Origin: Sphingomonadales bacterium
GTDB lineage: Bacteria; Pseudomonadota; Alphaproteobacteria; Sphingomonadales; Sphingomonadaceae
DNA: 6,213 nt
Reading direction: 5' to 3'
Assembly: GCA_027486275.1 (NCBI GenBank)
Contig: JAIXPM010000150.1
Span: forward strand, 1 to 6,213
Below the pieces are notes generated by a model. It did no database searches. It was not told where the DNA came from and worked only from the letters and a program-made list of their open reading frames with translations. This document shows, in pieces, positions 1 through 5,155 of the stretch. Each line of letters starts with the position of its first letter. Position 1 is the stretch's first letter. The translations under genes were made by a program, and so were the position numbers.

Positions 1-437
1 CCCCACAGATCGAGGTTCCAGCCGGCCTGCAGGTTGATCAGCCCCGATTCGAGCACACCCGGCGGCACGAATTGCGCCGGGATGCCAAGATTGCGGGAGA
101 GTTGCTGCCCGCCCAGGCTGGCATTGCCCGTCAACGAGGGCAGCAGCGATGCCCGGCTCTGGCGCGCGGCGGCATCGGCGGCGGCAACACGGGCTTCGGC
201 GGCCGCCATGTCGGGATTGCCGGCCAGCGCTTCAGCCACCAGCGCGTTCAGCTGGCTGTCACCCCAGGCCTGCCACCAGTCCGCCGCCGGCCAGTCCGTC
301 TGGCCCTTGCCAGACAGGGTAACCGTGCTCGCAGCAGTGGCCGGCGCGCGTGGCACCGGCGCTGGCCCTAGCTTGGGCGGCACGGCGCAGGCGGCAAGGG
401 CCGCAGCCATGAGCAGGGTGGAGAGCGAGCGGCGCAC
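1..437 (-). CDS. NodT-type RND efflux outer-membrane lipoprotein, N-terminal part (3' end outside window)
   Basis: This is the N-terminal part (145 codons visible) of an outer-membrane factor that would form the exit duct of a tripartite RND-type efflux pump. Read from GTG at 437, the protein opens with MRRSLSTLL, a short hydrophobic stretch and a lipobox (LAAC, Cys17), so it should be a lipidated outer-membrane protein. After a Pro/Ala-rich linker comes the family signature WWQAWGDSQLNALV, then an Ala-rich helix (ALAGNPDMAAAEARVAAADA) and the LPSLTGNAS segment that starts the first beta-hairpin. Full-length members are usually about 450-500 residues, so roughly two thirds lies beyond the left edge. 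GTG at 437 is preferred because it supplies the Arg-Arg n-region. ATG at 410 would leave almost no signal peptide, and the frame stays open upstream with a possible TTG at 488. No good Shine-Dalgarno sequence precedes 437. Partner pump genes (membrane-fusion protein and RND pump) are not in the window. Substrate unknown. Confidence 0.88.
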   Translation of the reverse strand, partial: MRRSLSTLLMAAALAACAVPPKLGPAPVPRAPATAASTVTLSGKGQTDWPAADWWQAWGDSQLNALVAEALAGNPDMAAAEARVAAADAAARQSRASLLPSLTGNASLGGQQLSRNLGIPAQFVPPGVLESGLINLQAGWNLDLW

Positions 438-473
438 GTGAAAAAATCCGGACGAGAGAAGACCGTAGCGGCT

Positions 474-488
474 TTGAGCCTTGCTCAA
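474..488. promoter_or_regulatory. Operator-like inverted repeat upstream of the efflux gene
   Basis: TTGAGC-CTT-GCTCAA is a perfect 6-bp inverted repeat with a 3-base centre. It sits about 37 bases before the GTG start of the NodT-type gene, in the 117-base gap after the hydrolase gene. No T-run follows on either strand, so it does not look like a terminator. Efflux operons are often controlled by dimeric repressors (TetR, MarR) that bind such sites, but no regulator gene is adjacent. The operator role is inference. Confidence 0.3.
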
Positions 489-531
489 TTGCCCGTCAAC
501 CTCACACTCGTCATGAGCGGGCGCACGGCTT

Positions 532-551
532 GTCGCACCGGCAGCTGCGAC
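532..551. repeat. Small inverted repeat just past the hydrolase stop codon
   Basis: GTCGCA and TGCGAC form a perfect 6-bp stem around an 8-base loop, three bases beyond the hydrolase stop codon on the minus strand. The position would suit a transcription terminator, but there is no T-run after it on that strand, so it is not a classical intrinsic terminator. It could slow exonucleases at the 3' end or be chance in GC-rich DNA. Confidence 0.25.
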
Positions 552-554
552 GGA

Positions 555-1424
555 TTAGAGGAACGCCCGCAGCTCCGCCACGAACCGGTCGAACTGGTCG
601 TGGTGGAGCCAGTGGCCAGCATTTTCGAAGGTCACCACCCGCGCGTTGGCGAAATGGGCGATGCGGCCATCGTCCACCGGGTTCGACGCCCAGCTCTTGG
701 CGCCATACATCAGCAGCGTCGGGCAGGTGATGCGCCGCCACAGCTCGGCCACCATCTCGCCCGGCATGTCGTGCAGCCACGGCAGGTGCAGATAATTGTC
801 GAATTTCCAGCTGTAGCTGCCGTCCTCGTTGCGGTGGGTGCCGTGAATGGTGAGGTGCCGGGCCTGCTCCTCACTCAGGAAGCTGTTTTCCTGGTGCATG
901 CGCGCGAACGCCTCTTCCAGCGTGGCATAACGCTTGGGGCTTCGGGCGGCGGCCGCGCGCTTGGCGTCGATCCACTGGCGCTCCCGCTCGGCGAAATCGG
1001 TCTTCAACCGCTCGGCCAGCATCTTTGGGCTGGGGCCAAGACCTTCGATGGCAACCAGCTTCTTCACGTTGTCCGGATAGAGCCCGGTGTAGCGCAGCGC
1101 GATATTGCCGCCCATCGAATGGGCCACGATGGTGACCGGCGCCAGCTTCAACTGATGGATCAACTGCGCCAGATCATAGACATAATCGTGGGTGATATAA
1201 TCGCCATCGGGGGCCCAGGCGCTGTCACCATGGCCCCGCCAATCCGGCGCGATGATGTGCCAGTCATTCTTCAGCTCGCGCGCCACCCAGTCCCAGCTGC
1301 GGGCATGATCGCGGCCGCCGTGCAGCAGCAGCAGCGGCGGCGCGGTGGGGTTGCCCCAGTCACAATAATGCAGCCGCAGCCGCTGCGAGATGAAGCTGTG
1401 CGAGGTGGGGCCGAAATCGATCAT
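555..1424 (-). CDS. Alpha/beta-hydrolase family protein
   Basis: This is a 289-residue cytoplasmic alpha/beta-fold hydrolase; no signal peptide is visible. The order of motifs is standard. LLLLHGGRDHARSWD holds the oxyanion-hole HG pair (residues 35-36). DWRGHGDS (61-68) is the usual loop before helix B. VAHSMGGN is the nucleophile elbow with Ser103. GHWLHHDQFDRF near the C-terminus supplies the catalytic His271. The acid is probably Asp251 or Asp252, after the strand TLLMYG. Residues about 130-220 form the variable cap, so the substrate (ester, epoxide-like or C-C bond) cannot be read from sequence. The nucleophile is serine, which argues against a dehalogenase or epoxide hydrolase, where it is aspartate. 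The start is the ATG at 1424, preceded by GAGG with a 5-base gap. An upstream in-frame start would add 38 low-quality residues and overlap the divergent gene. It is co-directional with the efflux gene downstream, 117 bases away, and no functional link is evident. Confidence 0.9.
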   Translation of the reverse strand: MIDFGPTSHSFISQRLRLHYCDWGNPTAPPLLLLHGGRDHARSWDWVARELKNDWHIIAPDWRGHGDSAWAPDGDYITHDYVYDLAQLIHQLKLAPVTIVAHSMGGNIALRYTGLYPDNVKKLVAIEGLGPSPKMLAERLKTDFAERERQWIDAKRAAAARSPKRYATLEEAFARMHQENSFLSEEQARHLTIHGTHRNEDGSYSWKFDNYLHLPWLHDMPGEMVAELWRRITCPTLLMYGAKSWASNPVDDGRIAHFANARVVTFENAGHWLHHDQFDRFVAELRAFL

Positions 1425-1519
1425 GCCGGCCTCATGCCATGATGGCTGGCGGCAGGCCAGTGTTTGAGGCATGTTGCCTGCGGGGGCCTTGGCAGTCTGC
1501 CATCTTGAGGAGACGAAGC
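1425..1519. promoter_or_regulatory. Divergent intergenic region between hydrolase and GlsB-type gene
   Basis: These 95 bases must hold the 5' signals of two divergent genes. The ribosome binding sites are clear on both sides: GAGG before the hydrolase and GAGGAG at 1507-1512 before the small membrane protein. No convincing -35/-10 pair is visible on either strand. Several short inverted repeats are present: CTGGC-GGCAG-GCCAG at 1446-1460, AGGC-ATGTT-GCCT nearby, and GGCAG-T-CTGCC at 1491-1501. Any of these could be an operator half-site pair or chance. Confidence 0.35.
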
Positions 1520-1783
1520 ATGGGTTGGATCGTTGCATTGATCGTGGGTGGTTTCGCCGGATTCCTGGCCAGCAAGCTGATGAACAGGGACAGCGACATG
1601 GGGCTGTTCCTCAACATCGTTGTTGGCTGTGTCGGCTCGGTGATCGGCAATGCCATCCTGAACCAGGTCGGTATCGCCGGTTCGGTGCAGAATTTCTCCA
1701 TCACCGGCTTGTTGGTCGCAGTTGTCGGCGCGTCCGTGCTGCTTGGCATCGTCAACGTGGTGAAGCGCGGCAAGCTGCGCTAA
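1520..1783 (+). CDS. GlsB/YeaQ/YmgE-type small membrane protein (transglycosylase-associated family)
   Basis: This 87-residue inner-membrane protein belongs to the GlsB/YeaQ/YmgE family, often induced by stress and of unknown biochemical role. It has three predicted membrane helices, at about residues 2-19, 28-48 and 59-82. They are Gly-rich, as is usual here (IVGGFAGFLASKL, NIVVGCVGSVIGN, GLLVAVVGASVLLG). A short polar loop (MNRDSDMG) and a basic tail (VKRGKLR) flank them. The length matches the family. The start at 1520 is set by GAGGAG seven bases upstream; in-frame ATGs further upstream (from 1439) would add non-hydrophobic sequence. Its stop codon overlaps that of convergent phhA. Stress induction is family knowledge; nothing in the promoter region shows it directly, and no EcfG-type motif was found. 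Confidence 0.9.
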   Translation: MGWIVALIVGGFAGFLASKLMNRDSDMGLFLNIVVGCVGSVIGNAILNQVGIAGSVQNFSITGLLVAVVGASVLLGIVNVVKRGKLR

Positions 1784-2607
1784 GCAACGTGGCTCTGGTC
1801 GCCGCGGGTGAAGACCCTGTCGTCAGGCAGGATGGCGGCAATCGGGATATCCTGGGCACCCGCCAGCCGCTCATAAAGCGGGCCGAAATCCGTCTCCAGC
1901 GTCACCTTCAGCAGCTGATCAAAACTGTCGATGACGAAATAATTCTGCTGGAAATCATCAATTATGTAGGGCGTCTTCAGCACCCGTTCGAGGGTCCAGC
2001 CGATGCGGTTGGGGCTGGCACTGTCCAGCGCAAACAGCGTCTCGCCATGGCTTGAAACGATGCCGGCGCCATAGATGGCAAGGCTGTCCCCTGACCGGAT
2101 CAGGCCGAATTCCACCGTGTACCAATAGAGCCGCGAGAGCCGGTTGATGGCGTTGTATTCGAGCGCCCGCAGGCCGCCACGGCCATAGGCCTGCATGTAA
2201 TCGGCAAAGGCCGGGTGGGCGAGCAACGGCACATGGCCGAACACGTCGTGAAACACGTCAGGCTCTTGCAGATAATCCAGCTGGTCAGGCTTGCGGATGA
2301 AATTGCCCGCCGGGAAGCGCCGGTTGGCGAGATGATTGAAAAACACCGCATCGGGCACGAGGCCGGGCACCGCCACCACCTGCCAGCCCGTCAGCGCCAT
2401 CAGTTCATCGTTCAACCGGGCAAAAACCGGCACGCCGGGCCGCGTCAGGTCGAGCCGCTTCAATCCATCGAGAAACTCCGGCGCCACCCGTCCGGGGAGC
2501 AACCGCGTCTGCCGATCGAACAGATGATCCCACACGCCGTGATCGGTGGTGGTATAGTGGCTCCAATCCTGCGGGATGGTCCAATCGGGCGAAGCAGCGG
2601 TGGTCAC
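1780..2607 (-). CDS. phhA: Phenylalanine 4-monooxygenase
   Basis: This enzyme hydroxylates L-phenylalanine to L-tyrosine using O2, a non-haem Fe(II) and a reduced pterin, and acts in the cytoplasm. The 275-residue protein has the short bacterial form: catalytic domain only, without the N-terminal ACT regulatory domain of animal enzymes. The iron-binding facial triad is intact: His120 and His125 in PDVFHDVFGHVPLL and Glu166 in YWYTVEFGL. The spacing (5 and 41 residues) equals that of the Chromobacterium enzyme. Other hallmarks are the N-terminal HGVWDHLFDRQ and the pterin/substrate region AGIVSSHGET (181-190). The start is GTG at 2607, giving MTTAASPDW. The frame remains open far upstream, but that part is a shadow of the next gene, and no in-frame ATG exists in the 71-base gap. 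There is no Shine-Dalgarno sequence, and a TACAAT lies seven bases before the start. No phhB (pterin recycling) or Lrp/PhhR regulator gene is nearby. Confidence 0.96.
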   Translation of the reverse strand: MTTAASPDWTIPQDWSHYTTTDHGVWDHLFDRQTRLLPGRVAPEFLDGLKRLDLTRPGVPVFARLNDELMALTGWQVVAVPGLVPDAVFFNHLANRRFPAGNFIRKPDQLDYLQEPDVFHDVFGHVPLLAHPAFADYMQAYGRGGLRALEYNAINRLSRLYWYTVEFGLIRSGDSLAIYGAGIVSSHGETLFALDSASPNRIGWTLERVLKTPYIIDDFQQNYFVIDSFDQLLKVTLETDFGPLYERLAGAQDIPIAAILPDDRVFTRGDQSHVA

Positions 2608-2613
2608 CGCGTT

Positions 2614-2619
2614 ATTGTA
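2614..2619 (-). promoter_or_regulatory. Candidate -10 box for a leaderless phhA transcript
   Basis: TACAAT on the minus strand differs by one base from the TATAAT consensus and ends six bases before the GTG start of phhA. Transcription would then begin at or beside the start codon, which fits the absence of a ribosome binding site. The match to a -35 box is weak: TTCAGC at 17-base spacing keeps about three of six consensus bases. Confidence 0.4.
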
Positions 2620-2678
2620 GCAGGCGCGGCGCCCCGGCTGAAACCCCCGGTCATCCCCCTTGGGACGGCGCGCTGCAT

Positions 2679-3050
2679 TCACGGTCGGCGGACGTAGCTG
2701 GCCGACTGACAGACGATGAAGATGCACACTTTCATCGTCACGCTGTGTTCGCCGGTCATCCGCACCGTGGCCGGCAGTTTGCGGCTGCCATCGTGATAAC
2801 GGCCGGCCCAGCGGCCGGCGCCGGCCGGTTCCAGCCCGCTGAGCACCACTTGGGCAGGCGCTGACGGCTTCATGACGCGGCGGTCGAGGCCGATGGCGCA
2901 CAATTGGCTGGATTGATCGGCACATGGGCCGATCATGGCGGCACCGGGGCCGTTCACCTCCACCCACACCCCGACCAGCGAAGCAGGAGCACCGGCGGCG
3001 GCGTGGCCGATCAGGAAACTGGCAATGAGAAGAGCGAGAAACCGTGACAT
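2679..3050 (-). CDS. Small secreted DUF2147-like protein
   Basis: This 123-residue protein has a typical Sec signal peptide (MSRFLALLIASFLIGHAAAG, cleavage near residues 20-24), so it should be periplasmic. The mature part resembles the DUF2147 family in outline. An N-terminal GVWVEVN strand corresponds to the family's G-x-W start. A middle LSGLEPAGAGRWAGRYHDGSRKLPATV segment matches the 'w-G-x-Y-d-p-dGk-y' repeat. A C-terminal MKVCIFIVCQSASYVR resembles the 'l-C-g-xx-C-x-s-q-x-W-R' end. Four cysteines (43, 51, 109, 114) are the only ones in the mature protein and could form two disulfides. Family function is unknown. The start is ATG at 3050 with AAAGGA upstream; an in-frame TTG at 3068 is less likely because AAAGGA falls after it. 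It follows the desaturase-family gene by 30 bases, which suggests an operon. The DUF2147 match is by eye and the protein is divergent. Confidence 0.75.
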   Translation of the reverse strand: MSRFLALLIASFLIGHAAAGAPASLVGVWVEVNGPGAAMIGPCADQSSQLCAIGLDRRVMKPSAPAQVVLSGLEPAGAGRWAGRYHDGSRKLPATVRMTGEHSVTMKVCIFIVCQSASYVRRP

Positions 3051-3080
3051 TGTTTGAGATCCTTTCAAGATCGGATGGCT

Positions 3081-3875
3081 TCAGGCGGTGGCAGCGGCCA
3101 CCAGCGGCAGGCGCACGGCGGCGGCGAAATGGGCGTGGTATTGCGGATGTTCGGTGCCCATCCACCTGTCCCACCAGGTGAAATACAGGCCGAAATTCCA
3201 CCCGGTCTTGGCGTGGTGCAGATCATGGTGGGTGGTGCTGGTCATCCAGTCGAACAGCGGGCGGCCATCGGCGCGGGCCGGCATCACTTCGATGCCGCAG
3301 TGCAGCAGCGTGTTGCGGATGATCTGGTGAAACACGAAAATCTCCAGCACCGCCCACTGGGTGGGCACCAGCAATATCCACAAGGGCACGAAACTGCCCA
3401 TCAGCACGGCTTCGGCAATGTCGAAGCTGTAGGCGGTGAATGGCGACGGATTGTGGCTCTTGTGGTGGCGCAGATGCACCCACTTGAACCAGCGCTTGTC
3501 GTGCGACAGCCGGTGCACCCAATAGAAATAGGCATCGTGGCCGACGACCATCAGCACCAGGCTGAGCCAAAACCAGGCGGGGTGCCAGCTCTTGGCGATG
3601 GCATTGCCGTCGATCCAGCCGTGTTTCAGGGCCAGCGAGGCGCCCAGCGAGAGCGTGGCAAACACCATCACCGATCGCAGGGAGTGCAGGAATTCGCTGC
3701 CCAGTTGCGCGGGCGGCGGGCGTTTGTCGCGGATGCGGCGGCGGGCCAGCGGCCGGGCCAGCACCACCCAGAGCAGGCCCCAGGTTCCAACGGCGAAAAT
3801 GGCGTAGCGGATGAGATCGCCGGCCATCAGCAACAGCCAATGCCGGATAAGCGGATCGAGTTCGAAACTGGTCAA
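3081..3875 (-). CDS. Sterol desaturase / fatty-acid hydroxylase family membrane protein
   Basis: This is a 264-residue integral membrane protein of the fatty-acid hydroxylase superfamily. The superfamily uses a di-iron centre held by histidine clusters to hydroxylate or desaturate lipids with O2. All clusters are present on the cytoplasmic side: H121-RLS-H125, H134-LR-H137-H138-KS-H141, and H216-H217-DL-H220-H221, with an extra His192 before the last one. Hydrophobic segments lie at about residues 13-40, 66-84, 100-119 and 157-187. Family members act on sterols, carotenoids, fatty acids or sphingolipid-type chains, and the substrate here cannot be told. The start is TTG at 3875, strongly supported by AGGAGG five bases upstream; the next in-frame Met is residue 18, inside the first helix. 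It lies 91 bases downstream of the 7TM-AraC regulator gene and 30 bases upstream of the DUF2147-like gene. A hairpin overlaps its ribosome binding site. Confidence 0.92.
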   Translation of the reverse strand: MTSFELDPLIRHWLLLMAGDLIRYAIFAVGTWGLLWVVLARPLARRRIRDKRPPPAQLGSEFLHSLRSVMVFATLSLGASLALKHGWIDGNAIAKSWHPAWFWLSLVLMVVGHDAYFYWVHRLSHDKRWFKWVHLRHHKSHNPSPFTAYSFDIAEAVLMGSFVPLWILLVPTQWAVLEIFVFHQIIRNTLLHCGIEVMPARADGRPLFDWMTSTTHHDLHHAKTGWNFGLYFTWWDRWMGTEHPQYHAHFAAAVRLPLVAAATA

Positions 3876-3905
3876 GCGTGCCTCCTGTGGTTAGGGTGGC
3901 ACGCT
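3875..3905 (-). promoter_or_regulatory. Predicted mRNA hairpin over the ribosome binding site
   Basis: AGCGTGCC and GGCACGCT are perfect 8-bp inverted arms (3898-3905 and 3875-3882) around a 15-base loop. In the minus-strand mRNA the 3' arm contains the last GG of AGGAGG, the whole five-base spacer and the U of the UUG start codon. The loop carries the first AGGA. The stem has six G-C and two A-U pairs. No U-run follows, so it is not an intrinsic terminator. It could restrict translation until melted or bound, like an RNA thermometer or a protein-binding leader. As DNA it could also be an operator. The structure is visible in the sequence; the regulatory role is inference. Confidence 0.5.
3881..3886 (-). 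promoter_or_regulatory. Shine-Dalgarno sequence AGGAGG that sets a TTG start
   Basis: A full AGGAGG on the minus strand ends five bases before TTG at 3875-3873. This spacing fixes the rare start codon of the desaturase-family gene. A strong binding site paired with a weak start codon is consistent with translational control. The last two G bases fall in the stem of the overlapping inverted repeat. Confidence 0.85.
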
Positions 3906-3966
3906 CTTGGCCTGGCGCGGGGCGGCGGGTCTCGCCGGGGTTGAAAATCGCTGGCCGGTTTCGAAA

Positions 3967-5028
3967 TCAGCCAGAATTTTCGGGAATCGGCGAGCTTTGG
4001 GCGCTGTTGGTGCGGCGATATTCGGTTGGCGTCAGGCCGGTGGCGTCGCGAAAGGCGCGGTTAAACGGCCCCAGCGAACCAAAGCCGAGATCAAAGGCGA
4101 TGGCCGCGATGGTGCGGCCGGCCGAATCGGGCGCCACCAGCATGGCCTTGGCGGCATCGATGCGCATTCCGTTGATGAACGACGGGAAGTTGCGGTGGCC
4201 AAGCCGATCATTGATCAACCGGCGCAGCCGATGTTCGGGCAAGCCGACAGCAGCGGCGAGCTCACCGATGGTCAGCGCTTCGCGGCGCCACAACGCATCG
4301 CGTTCGATCACCTGGGCAAGCCGCTGCAGCCACGGCGCATCGGCATCAGGGCCATGGGTGGGTAAATCGGCCGCCGGCACGGCGACCCCGAACAGCACGG
4401 CGCGCGCCTCCAGCAGCACCGTGGCACCGAGCAGGCCCAGCGCGGCCTGCAAGCCGGCATCGACCAGACCATACCAGCGCGACGATATGCCGGCGATCAT
4501 GCCGATCTGCACCAGGCTGATCAGCACCGCATAGCCGGACACGATGCCCAGAAACGGCACGCGCAGCCGGCGCCGCTCCTCGATCAGATCGACCCGGCCA
4601 GAGCGCACGATCAGCAGCATGGCATGCGCTGCCAGTGCCAGCCCGACCAGATTGTGCAGGGTCCACAGCGGAGCCGATATGCCAGCCGGCGAAAATTGGG
4701 CTATCAGGCCGATCAGGATCAGGCCAGCGAACGGGGCCAGCGCGGCTGGCGACAGGCGGCGATCTTCGAACAGCACGGCAGCGAACAGCCAGAAGGCTCC
4801 GCCCCCGCCGATCTGGACCAGCCAGAGCACGTGGGTGAACGGACCAAGCAATTGCCGGACCAGCGCATCGCCGTTCAGCACAAAGGCCAGATTGGACAGG
4901 ATGAACAATATGGTGGCGAAGCGCAGCGCGACATCACGGGCACTGCGCGCCAAGGCCAGGCCGAACGCCACCTGCGCACCCACCGCCAGTCCCCGCAGCA
5001 ACAGCTCGAGCGTTTCCGCCCCGTTCAT
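3967..5028 (-). CDS. AraC-family regulator with N-terminal seven-helix membrane domain
   Basis: This 353-residue protein is probably a one-component membrane-bound transcription regulator. Hydrophobic segments lie at about residues 8-27, 36-52, 62-88, 96-112, 122-142, 158-181 and 188-214, giving about seven membrane helices. A short linker (215-245) leads to a C-terminal AraC-type DNA-binding domain with two helix-turn-helix units: ALTIGELAAAVGLPEHRLRR (251-270) and GRTIAAIAFDLGFGS (304-318). The latter is followed by the signature FNRAFRDATGLTPTEYRR (322-339). The membrane domain would sense a lipid, a small hydrophobic ligand or membrane state, while the DNA-binding domain faces the cytoplasm. 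The ATG at 5028 is chosen because AGGGGG lies just upstream; the GTG at 5034 in the same frame would overlap that site. It is co-directional with the desaturase-family gene (91-base gap) and divergent from the thiolase-like gene (127-base gap), so both are candidate targets. Target and ligand are inference. Confidence 0.9.
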   Translation of the reverse strand: MNGAETLELLLRGLAVGAQVAFGLALARSARDVALRFATILFILSNLAFVLNGDALVRQLLGPFTHVLWLVQIGGGGAFWLFAAVLFEDRRLSPAALAPFAGLILIGLIAQFSPAGISAPLWTLHNLVGLALAAHAMLLIVRSGRVDLIEERRRLRVPFLGIVSGYAVLISLVQIGMIAGISSRWYGLVDAGLQAALGLLGATVLLEARAVLFGVAVPAADLPTHGPDADAPWLQRLAQVIERDALWRREALTIGELAAAVGLPEHRLRRLINDRLGHRNFPSFINGMRIDAAKAMLVAPDSAGRTIAAIAFDLGFGSLGPFNRAFRDATGLTPTEYRRTNSAQSSPIPENSG

Positions 5029-5054
5029 CGGCACCCCCTGATCACCATACGTTG

Positions 5055-5060
5055 ATTATC
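5055..5060 (-). promoter_or_regulatory. Candidate -10 box for the 7TM-AraC gene
   Basis: GATAAT on the minus strand matches five of six bases of the -10 consensus. It lies 26 bases before the ATG at 5028, giving a leader of roughly 20 bases that contains the AGGGGG ribosome binding site. No good -35 element is seen at 16-18 base spacing, which would suit a promoter needing an activator or under self-regulation. Confidence 0.3.
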
Positions 5061-5070
5061 CGACTAGAAC

Positions 5071-5080
5071 GGCGCGCGCC
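5071..5080. promoter_or_regulatory. GGCGCGCGCC palindrome in the divergent regulator/thiolase-like region
   Basis: A perfect 10-bp palindrome lies between the divergent 7TM-AraC and thiolase-like genes, just upstream of the candidate -10 box of the regulator gene. It could be a protein-binding site, but GC-only palindromes arise easily in DNA of this composition. No other repeat or clear plus-strand promoter was found in this 127-base gap. Confidence 0.2.
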
Positions 5081-5155
5081 AGCTACCCTGCCAGAGCCGC
5101 CAGACTTCCCCACGGCACCGTCACACGCTAACCATTGGCGCAAAGGGGACCAACC

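Noticed and set aside
438..1442. Long open frame of 334 codons on the plus strand, antisense to the hydrolase gene
   Set aside because: It mirrors the alpha/beta-hydrolase codons, shows no recognisable motifs, and is expected in GC-rich DNA opposite a real gene.
3051..3080. GATC-flanked near-palindrome between the desaturase-family and DUF2147-like genes
   Set aside because: The arms are only 4 bp and the segment doubles as the ribosome binding site region (AAAGGA). No T-run supports a terminator.
2608..3201. Upstream extension of the phhA frame by 198 codons
   Set aside because: The extension runs through the DUF2147-like gene in another frame and gives low-complexity Arg/Pro/Gly-rich sequence. 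Bacterial phenylalanine hydroxylases are about 260-300 residues without such a domain.
3054..3944. Open frame of 296 codons on the plus strand over the desaturase-family gene
   Set aside because: It is the antisense shadow of the histidine-motif gene, rich in Gly/Ala/His/Gln, and has no family signature.
3910..3945. GGCG-GGTCT-CGCC as a terminator of the 7TM-AraC gene
   Set aside because: The stem is 4 bp with no following T-run on the minus strand. Read-through into the next gene is more likely.
3940..3968. Loose direct repeat (GATTTCGAAAC / ATTTTCAAC, about 20 bases apart) between the 7TM-AraC and desaturase-family genes
   Set aside because: AraC regulators often bind direct repeats about two helical turns apart, but the match is short and imperfect and overlaps the regulator's stop codon. 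It is too weak to call without comparison to relatives.
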